From the NCBI GenBank assembly GCA_009702325.1, contig WLID01000008.1:22270-86269 (forward strand): a stretch of 64,000 bases of DNA. Direction: 5' to 3'. The notes beneath the pieces were generated by a model. That model was given only the letters and a program-made list of their open reading frames with translations, was not told the origin of the DNA and ran no database searches. Of this stretch, positions 16,519-25,468 are shown one piece after another. The first letter of the stretch is position 1, and every line of letters starts with the position of its first letter. A program made the position numbers and the translations under genes. This DNA comes from Actinomycetota bacterium (GTDB lineage: Bacteria; Actinomycetota; Thermoleophilia; Gaiellales; Gaiellaceae).

Positions 16519-18987
16519 ATGAGCATTGTTGAAGCCGGGCCCCTCGGGACACCGGTTTCCGTGACCGTGAACGTGGGTGGCAAGGACATCACGTTCGAAA
16601 CCGGCAAGCTTGCAAAGCAGGCTGACGGTGCGGTCGTTGTCCGCTCCGCGGACACCGTCGTTCTCGCAACGGCCCAGGGCCGGACGGAGGCGCGCGAAGG
16701 CGCGGACTTCTTCCCGCTGACGGTCGATGTTGAAGAGCGCGCATACGCCGCGGGCAAGATCCCGGGCGGGTTTTTCAAGCGCGAAGGTCGCCCGACTGAG
16801 AAGGCGATCCTCACCGCACGCATGATCGATCGTCCAATCCGGCCGCTCTTCCCGAAGGGCTACCGCAACGAGACGCAGTGCATCGCGACCGTCTTGTCGG
16901 CCGACATGATCGAGCCGCACGACATTCTCGCGATCAACGGCATCTCCGCCGCGCTGCTCGTCTCACCGCTGCCGTTCCTCGGCCCGGTGGGCGCAGTTCG
17001 TATCGGCCTCATCGATGGCGATCTGATCGTCAACCCGACGCTCGAGGAGATCTACCAGGAGTCGACGCTCGATCTGATCGTCGTCGGCACCAAGGACGGC
17101 CTCACGATGGTTGAGGCGGGTGCCGATCAGGTCAGCGAAGCAACGCTGCTTGAGGCGCTCGATATCGCCCAGGCCGAGATCGTCAAGCTGTGCCAGGCGC
17201 AGGAAGACCTCCGCGCAAAGGCCGGTAAGCCGAAGTGGCTCGATCCCGCCGTCACGGAGGAGATCGATTCCAAGCACGGCGCCGAGATCGCTGCGCGCAT
17301 TCAGTCGCACGGCATCGCGGCCTCTGGTGCAATCGTCGCCGAGATCATCGAGCGTGAAGCTGGCGTCATCACGATGCAGTCGACCGAAGCCAACGTGCTT
17401 CGTGCGCTTCAGGTGCGGATGTCGCTTGAGCAGATCATCGAGAAGAAGCGGGCAGCTGCCGTTGAGGGTCCGGTGCGCGAGCAGTTCGGCGCCGACCTGA
17501 AGGCCCTGACCGACTCGGAGCAGGACTCGAAGGACCTCAAGTCGGCGAAGTCGAACCTGCTCTACAGCCGCATCCTCGAGAGCGTTTCGCTCCCGTTCCC
17601 GGGTGGCGAAGAGAACGGCTTCGACTCGGCAACGAAGGGGTACATCAAGAAGGCGGCCGACTCGATCTACAAGAGCCTCGTCCGCACGAAGATCGCCGTT
17701 GACAAGCGGCGCCCCGACGGTCGCTCGGAAGAGCAGATCCGCCCGATCGAGGTTGAAGTCACCGTCCAGCCGCGTACGCACGGCTCAGCGCTCTTCACCC
17801 GCGGTCAGACGCAGATCATGTCCCTCGCCACGCTTGGTACGGCCAAGGAAGTGCAGCGGATCGACGACCTCACCCTTGAGGGCGATCGCCGCTACATGCA
17901 CCACTACAACTTCCCGCCCTACTCGGTCGGCGAGACCGGTCGTATGGTTGGCCCGAAGCGCCGCGATATTGGTCACGGTGCGCTCGCACAGCGCGCGCTT
18001 GAGGCGGTCATTCCGGACGCTTCCGAGTTCCCGTACACGATCCGTGTCGTGTCTGAAACGCTCGAGTCGAACGGCTCGTCGTCGATGGGTTCGGTCTGCG
18101 GCTCGACGATGGCGCTGATGGATGCTGGTGTGCCGATCAAGGCGCCGGTCTCCGGTATCGCCATGGGTCTCGTCAAGGAGGGTGACGACTACACCATCCT
18201 CACCGACATCCAGGGCGCCGAGGATCACCTCGGTGACATGGACTTCAAGGTTGCGGGCACCGAAGCGGGCATCACCGCACTCCAGATGGACATCAAGATC
18301 ACCGGCGTTTCGCGGGAGATCATGGAGAACGCGCTCGCCCAGGCAGCACGGGCACGCAAGGCGATCCTTGAGCGGATGCTGACTGCGATCAGCGCACCGC
18401 GTGAGGAGCTTGCAGCTCACGCTCCGCGGATCTCAACGATCCAGATCAATCCGGAGTACATCGGGATGGTCATCGGCAAGGGCGGCGAGACGATCCGCTC
18501 GCTCGAAGCTGACTACGACGTCCAGATCGACATCCAGGAAGACGGAACGATCCTCGTCTACGCAACCGAAGGCACGAAGGGCGACGCGGCAATCGCCGCG
18601 ATCAATGCCCTCACGCGTGACCCTGAGGTCGGCGACGAGTACACCGGTGAGGTCGTCAAGACGACCGACTTCGGCGCGTTCGTCCAGCTGAAGAAGGGCA
18701 CCGACGGTCTGCTCCACGTCTCGAACGTGGGCCCGGGTCGCGTCAACCACATCGAAGACGTCCTCGCACGTGGCGATGTTCTCGATGTTGTCGTCCAGGA
18801 AGTCGACAAGGCTCGCGGTCGAATCGGCCTCAAGCTCGTGCGCAAGCATGAGGGCGACGGGTTCGCGTCTCCCGAGGAGCTCGTTGAGCGGGCAAAGGAT
18901 GCCCCGCCGCGTGAGCCTCGTGAGGAGCGCCCCCGCAGCGGTGGTGGCGATCGTCGCGGAGGACGCGGCGGCGGCCGCCGCGACTAG
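16519..18987 (+). CDS. pnp: Polynucleotide phosphorylase
   Basis: At 822 residues, this is a phosphorolytic 3'-5' exoribonuclease of the degradosome. In order: two RNase PH domains (first with GKIPGGFFKREGRP, second with the active GSSSMGSVCGSTMALMDAGV) separated by a helical domain, then a KH domain (GMVIGKGGETIRSLE), an S1 domain (YTGEVVKTTDFGAFVQLKKG) and an Arg/Gly-rich tail that is probably RNA-binding. ATG 16519 is preceded by GGAGG. It is paired with rpsO through the intergenic hairpin. Confidence 0.97.
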   Translation: MSIVEAGPLGTPVSVTVNVGGKDITFETGKLAKQADGAVVVRSADTVVLATAQGRTEAREGADFFPLTVDVEERAYAAGKIPGGFFKREGRPTEKAILTARMIDRPIRPLFPKGYRNETQCIATVLSADMIEPHDILAINGISAALLVSPLPFLGPVGAVRIGLIDGDLIVNPTLEEIYQESTLDLIVVGTKDGLTMVEAGADQVSEATLLEALDIAQAEIVKLCQAQEDLRAKAGKPKWLDPAVTEEIDSKHGAEIAARIQSHGIAASGAIVAEIIEREAGVITMQSTEANVLRALQVRMSLEQIIEKKRAAAVEGPVREQFGADLKALTDSEQDSKDLKSAKSNLLYSRILESVSLPFPGGEENGFDSATKGYIKKAADSIYKSLVRTKIAVDKRRPDGRSEEQIRPIEVEVTVQPRTHGSALFTRGQTQIMSLATLGTAKEVQRIDDLTLEGDRRYMHHYNFPPYSVGETGRMVGPKRRDIGHGALAQRALEAVIPDASEFPYTIRVVSETLESNGSSSMGSVCGSTMALMDAGVPIKAPVSGIAMGLVKEGDDYTILTDIQGAEDHLGDMDFKVAGTEAGITALQMDIKITGVSREIMENALAQAARARKAILERMLTAISAPREELAAHAPRISTIQINPEYIGMVIGKGGETIRSLEADYDVQIDIQEDGTILVYATEGTKGDAAIAAINALTRDPEVGDEYTGEVVKTTDFGAFVQLKKGTDGLLHVSNVGPGRVNHIEDVLARGDVLDVVVQEVDKARGRIGLKLVRKHEGDGFASPEELVERAKDAPPREPREERPRSGGGDRRGGRGGGRRD

Positions 18988-19013
18988 CGGTAGCCAAAGA
19001 AGATGATGGTGTG

Positions 19014-19048
19014 AAGAGAGGCCACGGGAGACCGTGGCCTCTCTTGTT
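19014..19048 (+). terminator. Terminator after pnp
   Basis: The 14-bp perfect stem AAGAGAGGCCACGG / CCGTGGCCTCTCTT has a GAGA tetraloop (19028-19031) and is followed by GTT. It separates the rpsO-pnp unit from the next promoter at 19072. Confidence 0.85.
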
Positions 19049-19071
19049 CACGCGACACGTGCGTTACCGCC

Positions 19072-19077
19072 TAGGAT
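19072..19077 (+). promoter_or_regulatory. Candidate -10 element for the leaderless M16 peptidase gene
   Basis: TAGGAT ends 6 nt before ATG 19084, placing the expected transcription start exactly on the A of the start codon. It supports ATG 19084 over GTG 19081. Confidence 0.5.
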
Positions 19078-19083
19078 CTTGTG

Positions 19084-20376
19084 ATGCAGTCGTGGACGCT
19101 GACCGAGCTCGATTCTGGCGAGCGGATCGTTTCTGAGAAGTTGGATCACGTGCGCTCGATCGCGCTTGGGATCGGCATTGGTGTCGGGTCTCGCGACGAA
19201 AAGCCTGCGCGGGCCGGCGTGTCGCACTTCATCGAGCACTTGCTGTTCAAGGGCACGCCGAGCTACACGGCACTCGATATCGCGGAGATCTTCGATGAGA
19301 TGGGCGGTGAGCTCAACGCGTCAACGTCTCGCGAGCAGACAACGGTGTACGCACGTGTGCCCGACGTGCACCTTGCGAAGACAATCGATGTGACGACCGA
19401 GATGGTGTTCTCGCCACTCCTCGCGGATATCGACTCGGAACGAGAGGTCGTGCTTGAGGAGATCGCGATGGTCGAGGACGACCCGCAGGATCTCGTGCAC
19501 GACCTGATCTCGGAAGCGGTCTTTGGCAATCACCCGCTCGGGCGTCCCGTGATCGGGACTGCAGATGTGATCCGGTCAGTCTCGCGGCGTTCGCTCCTTG
19601 CCTACCACCGCCAGATGTACACGCCGGCGAATGTCGTTGTCGCGGCGGCAGGCAACGTCGACCACGCGCAGCTCGTCGAGCTGGTTGAGCGCTCTGTTGC
19701 AAAGCGTGAGGCTCCTAGTTTGCCGGGAGCGCCGCACGTGCGTCCGGCCCTTGTGAAGACGCCGCCGCCTCAGACGTGTTTCTTGACGAAGGACACAGAG
19801 CAGTACCACGTGTGTCTTGGCGCCCCAGGGCTCGCGCGCGGCGACCGGCGCCGCTTTGCCGCATCTGTCCTCGACGCGATCCTTGGTGGTTCGGCATCGT
19901 CGCGGCTCTTTCAGGAGATCCGTGAGAAGCGGGGAATGGCCTATTCGGTCTACAGCTACCGCTCCGAGTACAGCGATGCCGGGCACGTAGGCGTGTACGT
20001 CGGCACGCGTGAGGACAACCTTGGCGTGTGCCTGGAGATCGCGGCGGAGCAGATTGCGGAGATTGCCGCTGGGCGTGTGACCGACCGTGAAATTCGGCGC
20101 GCCAAGGATTCGCTGAAGGGTCGGATTCTGCTCACGATGGAATCGACGAGTGCACGGATGAGCCGGCTTGGACGAGCAATCATGGACGACGCTGAGATCC
20201 TGTCGGTGGAACGCCTCGAAGCCGAGATCGAAGCTGTCGAAGCCGACGCCGTGGCGGATCTGGCCGCGCTGCTCCTCGCTCCCGGCAACGTTTCGGTGGC
20301 AGGGATCGGGCCACGCGAGGACAAGTTTGAGGACGCGCTCGCGCGCATCGCACCCGACCGGAAGGCAGCGGCATGA
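19084..20376 (+). CDS. M16 family zinc metallopeptidase
   Basis: The protein has 430 residues from ATG 19084. The inverted zinc motif HFIEH (HxxEH, near residue 57) and the distal Glu in the FDEMGGELNASTSREQT region mark an active insulinase/processing-peptidase half. The C-terminal inactive-type half contains GGSASSRLFQEIREKRGMAYSVYS. Bacterial single-copy members commonly sit after pnp and before dapB. The substrate is unknown. It overlaps dapB by 4 nt. Confidence 0.92.
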   Translation: MQSWTLTELDSGERIVSEKLDHVRSIALGIGIGVGSRDEKPARAGVSHFIEHLLFKGTPSYTALDIAEIFDEMGGELNASTSREQTTVYARVPDVHLAKTIDVTTEMVFSPLLADIDSEREVVLEEIAMVEDDPQDLVHDLISEAVFGNHPLGRPVIGTADVIRSVSRRSLLAYHRQMYTPANVVVAAAGNVDHAQLVELVERSVAKREAPSLPGAPHVRPALVKTPPPQTCFLTKDTEQYHVCLGAPGLARGDRRRFAASVLDAILGGSASSRLFQEIREKRGMAYSVYSYRSEYSDAGHVGVYVGTREDNLGVCLEIAAEQIAEIAAGRVTDREIRRAKDSLKGRILLTMESTSARMSRLGRAIMDDAEILSVERLEAEIEAVEADAVADLAALLLAPGNVSVAGIGPREDKFEDALARIAPDRKAAA

Positions 20377-20981
20377 AGATCCTCGTGAACGGCTTCGACG
20401 GCAAGGTCGGGAGCGTGCTCTGTCCTGCGCTTGAGGCCGCCGGTCACACGCTCGTGACCACCGAGTCAGAGGCCGACGTGATGGTCGACTTCACTGCGCC
20501 CGACGTAGCTGTACCCGACATTCTCCGGGCGCTTGACGCTGGGGTTCCGTGTGTCGTTGGCACAAGTGGGTGGGATATCACCGCGGTCGACGAGCCCGCC
20601 AAGAAGGCGGGACTGCCCGTGTTCTTCGCGCCGAACTTTGCGATCGGCGCTGTGCTCGGCATGCGTTTTGCCGAGGAGGCATCGAAGTACATGGAGCGGG
20701 CGGCGATCGTCGAGCTCCATCACGAGACCAAACTCGACGCACCGTCAGGGACAGCGATTGCCACAGCCGGAAAGATGAATGGCGATGTGTCGATCCACTC
20801 CGTTCGGCTACCAGGGCTGATCGCGCATCAAGAGGTGCTCCTCGGTGGACGTGGGGAGGTGCTGACGATCCGGCATGACGCAACATCACGTGAGGCGTAT
20901 GTGCCGGGAGTTCTGCTCGCGCTCGAGAAGATCACATCGCTTCCTCCTGGCGTTACGGTCGGCCTCGACAAGATCCTCTGA
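20373..20981 (+). CDS. dapB: 4-hydroxy-tetrahydrodipicolinate reductase
   Basis: The protein has 202 residues, shorter than most DapB because the N-terminal Rossmann half is compact. It reduces the DapA product in the diaminopimelate/lysine route. Seen: NGFDGKVGS dinucleotide loop, VVGTSGW, APNFAIGAV, and the catalytic ELHHETKLDAPSGTA motif with the His-His pair and Lys. The ATGA overlap with the M16 gene indicates co-transcription; dapA follows after one gene. Confidence 0.93.
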   Translation: MKILVNGFDGKVGSVLCPALEAAGHTLVTTESEADVMVDFTAPDVAVPDILRALDAGVPCVVGTSGWDITAVDEPAKKAGLPVFFAPNFAIGAVLGMRFAEEASKYMERAAIVELHHETKLDAPSGTAIATAGKMNGDVSIHSVRLPGLIAHQEVLLGGRGEVLTIRHDATSREAYVPGVLLALEKITSLPPGVTVGLDKIL

Positions 20982-21001
20982 GCGACCTCGTTGAACACCG
21001 C

Positions 21002-21553
21002 GTGGAGGTGGGAGCTGCGACCTTCACGATTCTCCGCCCTGCCGATCCAGACGAGCTCCTCGACGAGGTGGCGTTCGAGAACAACGAGTTTCTGCCGTAT
21101 TGGGCACAGCTATGGCCCTCGGCTCTGGAGCTCGTTGAGGCGCTGCCACTCGACCTCGCCGGCGTCAGCGTGATCGAGGTCGGCTGCGGGCTCGGCATTC
21201 CGTCCCTCGTGGCCGCCTCCCGTGGCGCGGAGGTTGTTGCCACTGACTGGGCGCCCGAGGCGATCGAGCTGCTGCACGAAAACGCGCGTCGCAACGACCT
21301 CGTCGTTGATGCGCGCCAAGCAGATTGGCGGACATTCACCGGCAATTTTGATCTCGCGATCGCCGCGGATGTCCTCTATGAGGAGCGGAACGTCGCACCT
21401 TTACTCGCATTGCTGCCGCGGCTTGCCCCGATAACGCTGCTCGCAGATCCGGGCCGCCCGCACGCAAAACTCTTCTTCGCGGCGGCACCAGAGCACTGGA
21501 ATATCTCGCCTGCAGGGCAACGTGTGAGTCGCCTTGAGCGGCGCGTAGAATAG
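21002..21553 (+). CDS. Class I SAM-dependent methyltransferase (lysine methyltransferase-like)
   Basis: The protein has 183 residues from GTG 21002. Seen: YWAQLWPSALELVEAL and the SAM-binding VIEVGCGLGIPSLVAA, ATDWAPEAIELL, and IAADVLYEERNVAPLL. This resembles the METTL21/ETFbeta-KMT-like group (Methyltransf_16), so a protein lysine target is plausible but unproven. The frame stays open back to a CTG overlapping the dapB stop (20978), a possible non-canonical start. It lies between dapB and dapA. Confidence 0.8.
   Translation: MEVGAATFTILRPADPDELLDEVAFENNEFLPYWAQLWPSALELVEALPLDLAGVSVIEVGCGLGIPSLVAASRGAEVVATDWAPEAIELLHENARRNDLVVDARQADWRTFTGNFDLAIAADVLYEERNVAPLLALLPRLAPITLLADPGRPHAKLFFAAAPEHWNISPAGQRVSRLERRVE
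21546..21551 (+). promoter_or_regulatory. Candidate -10 element for leaderless dapA
   Basis: TAGAAT spans the last codons of the methyltransferase gene and ends 6 nt before the dapA ATG. Confidence 0.45.
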
Positions 21554-21557
21554 CCCG

Positions 21558-22433
21558 ATGCTCGGTTCAGTCCTTACTGCGATCATCACGCCGTTCAAGG
21601 CGGATGGCGCGATCGACTATGACGCGTTTGCCGACCTCTGCGTGTGGCTCGTCGACAACGGCTCCGACGGACTCGTCGTTGCGGGCACGACGGGCGAATG
21701 CCCAACCCTGCTCGATCCGGAGCGTGTCGAGCTCGTGCGTGTCGCCAAAGCTGCCGTTGGTGATCGGGCCTCGATCGTTGCGGGCACCGGCACGAATGCC
21801 ACCGCCGATTCGATTCAGATCACCGAGATGGCGCACGAGGCAGGGGCTGATGCGTTCCTCGTTGTGACGCCGTACTACAACAAGCCGCCGCAGCGGGGCA
21901 TCGTCGCGCACTTCGCTGCCGTGGCAGCGTGCACCGATCGGCCCGTCATTGCCTACAACATCCCTGGCCGGGTCGTCGTCAATGTCGAATCGGCCACGAT
22001 GACGGAACTCGCAAAGATTCCGAACCTCACGGCCGTCAAGCAGGCGAATGACGATATCGAGCAGGCGAAGCACATTGTGTCGCTCGGTCTCGACCTGTAC
22101 GCCGGTGACGACAACCTCGTGCAGCCGTTCCTCGAGATCGGAGGCAAGGGCGGCATCTGCGTTCACACGCACGTTGTTGGGCCCCAGGTCGCTTCCCAGG
22201 TCGCTGCGATGCGTGACGGAGATCTTGAAGCCGCTCGTGCAATCGATCGTGAGCTCGCACCGGCGTATGACCTGCTCAAGATCAGCACGAATCCCATCGC
22301 GATCAAGGCCGCCGTGGAGCTGCTCGGACACCGCACCGGCGGATTCCGGCTTCCGCTCGTACCCCCGACGGCTGAGGAGCTTTCAGCGGTGCGCGGATGC
22401 CTCGAGCGGCTCAATTTGCTCGGCTCCGCCTGA
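21558..22433 (+). CDS. dapA: 4-hydroxy-tetrahydrodipicolinate synthase
   Basis: The protein has 291 residues and condenses pyruvate with aspartate semialdehyde, the first committed step to diaminopimelate. Seen: LTAIITPFKADGAIDYDAF, GTTGECPTL, VVTPYYNKPPQRGIVAHF with the catalytic Tyr, AYNIPGRV, and the Schiff-base Lys in NLTAVKQAN. Length is typical. The start is ATG 21558. Confidence 0.96.
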   Translation: MLGSVLTAIITPFKADGAIDYDAFADLCVWLVDNGSDGLVVAGTTGECPTLLDPERVELVRVAKAAVGDRASIVAGTGTNATADSIQITEMAHEAGADAFLVVTPYYNKPPQRGIVAHFAAVAACTDRPVIAYNIPGRVVVNVESATMTELAKIPNLTAVKQANDDIEQAKHIVSLGLDLYAGDDNLVQPFLEIGGKGGICVHTHVVGPQVASQVAAMRDGDLEAARAIDRELAPAYDLLKISTNPIAIKAAVELLGHRTGGFRLPLVPPTAEELSAVRGCLERLNLLGSA

Positions 22434-22452
22434 GCGGGTCGGCCATCGGCCG

Positions 22453-22458
22453 TATGCT
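22453..22458 (+). promoter_or_regulatory. Candidate -10 element for leaderless rnj
   Basis: TATGCT ends 6 nt before ATG 22465. There is no Shine-Dalgarno sequence between it and the start. Confidence 0.5.
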
Positions 22459-22464
22459 TGACAG

Positions 22465-24108
22465 ATGACTGACGACGTCGTCCGCATCATTCCGCTTGGC
22501 GGCCTCGGCGAGGTCGGCAAGAACATGACCGTCTTCGAGACGGGCGGAGAGATCATCGTCGTCGACGCAGGTATCGCATTTCCACGCGACGAACACCTCG
22601 GCGTCGACCTGATCCTTCCCGACTTCGGATACCTCGAGGGCAAGGAAGTGCGGGCCGTCATCCTGACGCACGCCCACGAAGACCACGTCGGTGGCCTGCC
22701 GTATCTGCTGCGCGAAATTCGCGTGCAAGAGGTGTGGGCCACCCGTCTGACACTGGCGCTCGTACAGTCGAAGCTTGACGAACACGGTCTGCTACGCGCC
22801 GCGGAGCTGCGGGAGGCTATCCCCGAAGCTGGCGCAGTCGAGCTGGGGCCATTCTCACTGGAGTTCATCCGCATGTCGCACTCGGTGCCTGACGCGGTTG
22901 GGGTTGCCATCAGCACGAAGGCAGGGCGCATCTTCCACACAGGCGACTGGAAGCTTGATTTCACGCCCGTCGACGGCTTGAAGACCGATGTTGGTCGACT
23001 TGCCGATCTCGGGAACCGCGGCGTCGATCTGCTGCTTGGCGACTCGACGAACGCCGAACGCCCCGGCTATACTCGCTCCGAGCGCGTTGTCGGTGAAGCT
23101 TTCCGGCAGCTGATTCCGCAGCGGACGGGCCGCGTACTGATCTCATCGTTCGCGTCGAACATCCACCGTATGCAGCAGGCAATCGACGTTGCCGTCGATG
23201 AAGGCAGGCGCGTTGCAGTCGTCGGCCGCTCGATGCGCAAGAACCTGAACATCGCGCGCAGCCTCGGCTACATCACCGCCCCCGATGACGTATTTGTGAA
23301 GCCCGCCGACCTCGACGAGCTGCCACCCGACGAGCAGCTGATCCTGTGCACCGGATCGCAGGGCGAGCCGCTTTCTGCACTGACCCGCATCGCGTACAAC
23401 GATCACCCGTCGATCGTGGTTGAGCGCGGCGACACCGTGATCATCTCGGCGCGCCCGGTCCCTGGAAACGAGCTCCGCGTTCACGATTCGATAAACCGGC
23501 TCACCCGCAGCGGCGCCGAAGTGCTGCACGAGGAGAACGCGCCTGTGCACGTCTCGGGCCACGCGTGCTCCGAAGAGATGCGCACGCTCATCGGCCTGGT
23601 TCGCCCGAAGGCGGTCATGCCGATCCACGGTGAATACCGAATGCAGGCGGCACATGCGCGGATTGCACGGGAAGCGGGCGTGCCGGCAAACGCCATTGTG
23701 ATCGCAGAAAACGGCGACGTCGTTGAGCTCTCGAAAAACGGCGTCCACCTTGGCGAACGTGTCGAATCGGGTGTCACGTTCGTCGATGGGCTCGGAGTTG
23801 GCGACATTTCGGATGTCGCACTCCGCGATCGGCGCCACCTCTCCGAAGACGGCGTGCTGATCATCGTCGCGACGCTCTCCAACGGAACTGTCTCGCCGCC
23901 TGAGCTCATCTCGCGCGGGTTTGCAGAGTCGGAAGAGTTGCTCTCCGACATGCGCGAAGAGGCACACGAGATCGTTCGTGGACTGCTCGAAGACGACGTA
24001 CGCGAAATCAAACTGCTCCAGGAGCATCTGCACGACGGAATTGGCCAGCTCGTGTACGACCGCACCCGGCGCAGGCCGATGATCCTGCCCGTGGTGGTCG
24101 AAGTTTGA
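22465..24108 (+). CDS. rnj: Ribonuclease J
   Basis: The 547-residue metallo-beta-lactamase/beta-CASP nuclease acts as a 5'-3' exo- and endoribonuclease in mRNA turnover and rRNA maturation. Seen: the zinc motif LTHAHEDHVGGLP, the GDSTNAERPGYT segment, beta-CASP VLISSFASNIHRMQQ, SGHACSEEMRTLI and HGEYRMQAAHARIA. It is downstream of dapA as in other actinobacteria and has its own leaderless-type promoter. Confidence 0.95.
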   Translation: MTDDVVRIIPLGGLGEVGKNMTVFETGGEIIVVDAGIAFPRDEHLGVDLILPDFGYLEGKEVRAVILTHAHEDHVGGLPYLLREIRVQEVWATRLTLALVQSKLDEHGLLRAAELREAIPEAGAVELGPFSLEFIRMSHSVPDAVGVAISTKAGRIFHTGDWKLDFTPVDGLKTDVGRLADLGNRGVDLLLGDSTNAERPGYTRSERVVGEAFRQLIPQRTGRVLISSFASNIHRMQQAIDVAVDEGRRVAVVGRSMRKNLNIARSLGYITAPDDVFVKPADLDELPPDEQLILCTGSQGEPLSALTRIAYNDHPSIVVERGDTVIISARPVPGNELRVHDSINRLTRSGAEVLHEENAPVHVSGHACSEEMRTLIGLVRPKAVMPIHGEYRMQAAHARIAREAGVPANAIVIAENGDVVELSKNGVHLGERVESGVTFVDGLGVGDISDVALRDRRHLSEDGVLIIVATLSNGTVSPPELISRGFAESEELLSDMREEAHEIVRGLLEDDVREIKLLQEHLHDGIGQLVYDRTRRRPMILPVVVEV

Positions 24109-24659
24109 GCTCGGTCGATATTCACCCTGAATGGGCAGAGGCGATCAGCTCACATGCCTCAAACGATGCGACCGCCCGCCGACTGATCTCGCAACTGATC
24201 GCTGTTGAGACATCTGCGCTCGCCTTCTGCCGCCTGCTTGAGAAATGGGCGAAGGGCGACGCCGATCCCTCGACACCCGGACGGCGCGAAGCAGCTCTCC
24301 GGCACGCGGCTGATCGGATCGAGACCGCATTGACCGGCCTGGAGACGCCGCTCGGGAACTACCTTCTCGAGCTCGAACCCGACGAGGCCGAAGGTCGCTC
24401 ATGGTTCGGCGAACCCGGCCCGGCCGAACTCGTCGACTGGGCGCCTGTTCTGCAGCGTGCAGGTGTTCATGCTTCGCCTCATCGTGTTGCGAGCGCCTAC
24501 CTGGAGCTGGCGGTTCTTGTGCGGGCGCTGGAGGGCCTCTCAGCGTCGGTGCGTTGGGAGGCAAGCCCAAATCGCGGCTCGCTCTGGGCGGGGCTGTTCG
24601 ATCTGCGTGAGAACCTGATCGGTAGCGCGCTCGAAGAGCTCCGCGCCCTCGCTGCCTGA
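24105..24659 (+). CDS. Uncharacterised helical protein
   Basis: The protein has 184 residues from TTG 24105, overlapping the rnj stop by 4 nt. I recognise no family. It is mostly predicted helix (ARRLISQLIAVETSALAFCRLLEKW and LELAVLVRALEGLSASVRW), soluble, with no Cys cluster or signal peptide. Codon use matches neighbours and the frame is uninterrupted, and translation coupling to rnj suggests a real gene. It is followed 8 nt later by the PfkB kinase. Confidence 0.65.
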   Translation: MSSVDIHPEWAEAISSHASNDATARRLISQLIAVETSALAFCRLLEKWAKGDADPSTPGRREAALRHAADRIETALTGLETPLGNYLLELEPDEAEGRSWFGEPGPAELVDWAPVLQRAGVHASPHRVASAYLELAVLVRALEGLSASVRWEASPNRGSLWAGLFDLRENLIGSALEELRALAA

Positions 24660-24667
24660 GGATCGCC

Positions 24668-25468
24668 GTGGCAGTCGAGCTTACGGTCGTCGGCTCAATC
24701 AACCTGGATCTCGTCCTGCGCCTCGAGCGCCTACCGCGTCCAGGCGAAACTGTGAGCGGGGGCGAGCTCTCACGCTTTCCCGGTGGCAAGGGGGCAAATC
24801 AAGCCGTGGCCGCAGCACGGCTGGGCGCGGCTGTGACGATGGTTGGCGCCGTGGGGGACGACGCGTTCGCCGACGAGGCGCTGGTCGGGCTTCGCGACGC
24901 TGGCGTGACGCTCGAACTCCAACGCTCCGGCGTCACCGGCGTAGCGATGATCTACGTCGATGCTGGGGGCGAGACGGAGATCGCCGTCGCCCCAGGGGCA
25001 AACGCAACGGTGCGTCCGTCTTCACCGGGTGGGGCGGTTCTCTGCCAGCTCGAAGTCTCGGACGAGGTTGTGCGTGAAGCAGCACGTGGTGCTGACTTCT
25101 TCGCGCTGAACGCAGCACCCGCCCGCCGGATCGACATCGTCCCCGACCTGCTCGTCGTCAATCAGCTTGAGCACGAGGTTGTGTCGGCAGGACGACTCGT
25201 CGCGGTGACCTACGGCAGCGCAGGCGCCGCCTTGTTCGAGAACGGGGTGGAGGTCGCCCGGGCCGTACCACCTCGCGTCGAAGCTGTCGACGGCACGGCC
25301 GCAGGAGACGCCTTCACTGCCTGTCTTGTCGTCTCGCTTCTCGAAGGCCGGGCGCATCAGGTTGCGCTTGAGCGTGCGTGCGCCGCTGGGGCGCTTGCGG
25401 CCACGCGTCTCGGTGCTCAGCCGTCGCTACCGACAGCATCAGAGGTCGAAGCCATACTTTCTGCATGA
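24668..25468 (+). CDS. PfkB-family carbohydrate kinase, probably ribokinase
   Basis: The protein has 266 residues from GTG 24668. Signature 1 (GGKGANQAVAAARLGA, near residues 38-53) and signature 2 with the catalytic Asp (DGTAAGDAFTACLV) are both present, and the N-terminal GSINLDLVLRLERLPRPGET is ribokinase-like. Adjacent to a nucleoside hydrolase (4-nt overlap), it would phosphorylate the released ribose to ribose-5-phosphate. It is shorter than E. coli RbsK (about 309). The exact sugar is inferred. Confidence 0.88.
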   Translation: MAVELTVVGSINLDLVLRLERLPRPGETVSGGELSRFPGGKGANQAVAAARLGAAVTMVGAVGDDAFADEALVGLRDAGVTLELQRSGVTGVAMIYVDAGGETEIAVAPGANATVRPSSPGGAVLCQLEVSDEVVREAARGADFFALNAAPARRIDIVPDLLVVNQLEHEVVSAGRLVAVTYGSAGAALFENGVEVARAVPPRVEAVDGTAAGDAFTACLVVSLLEGRAHQVALERACAAGALAATRLGAQPSLPTASEVEAILSA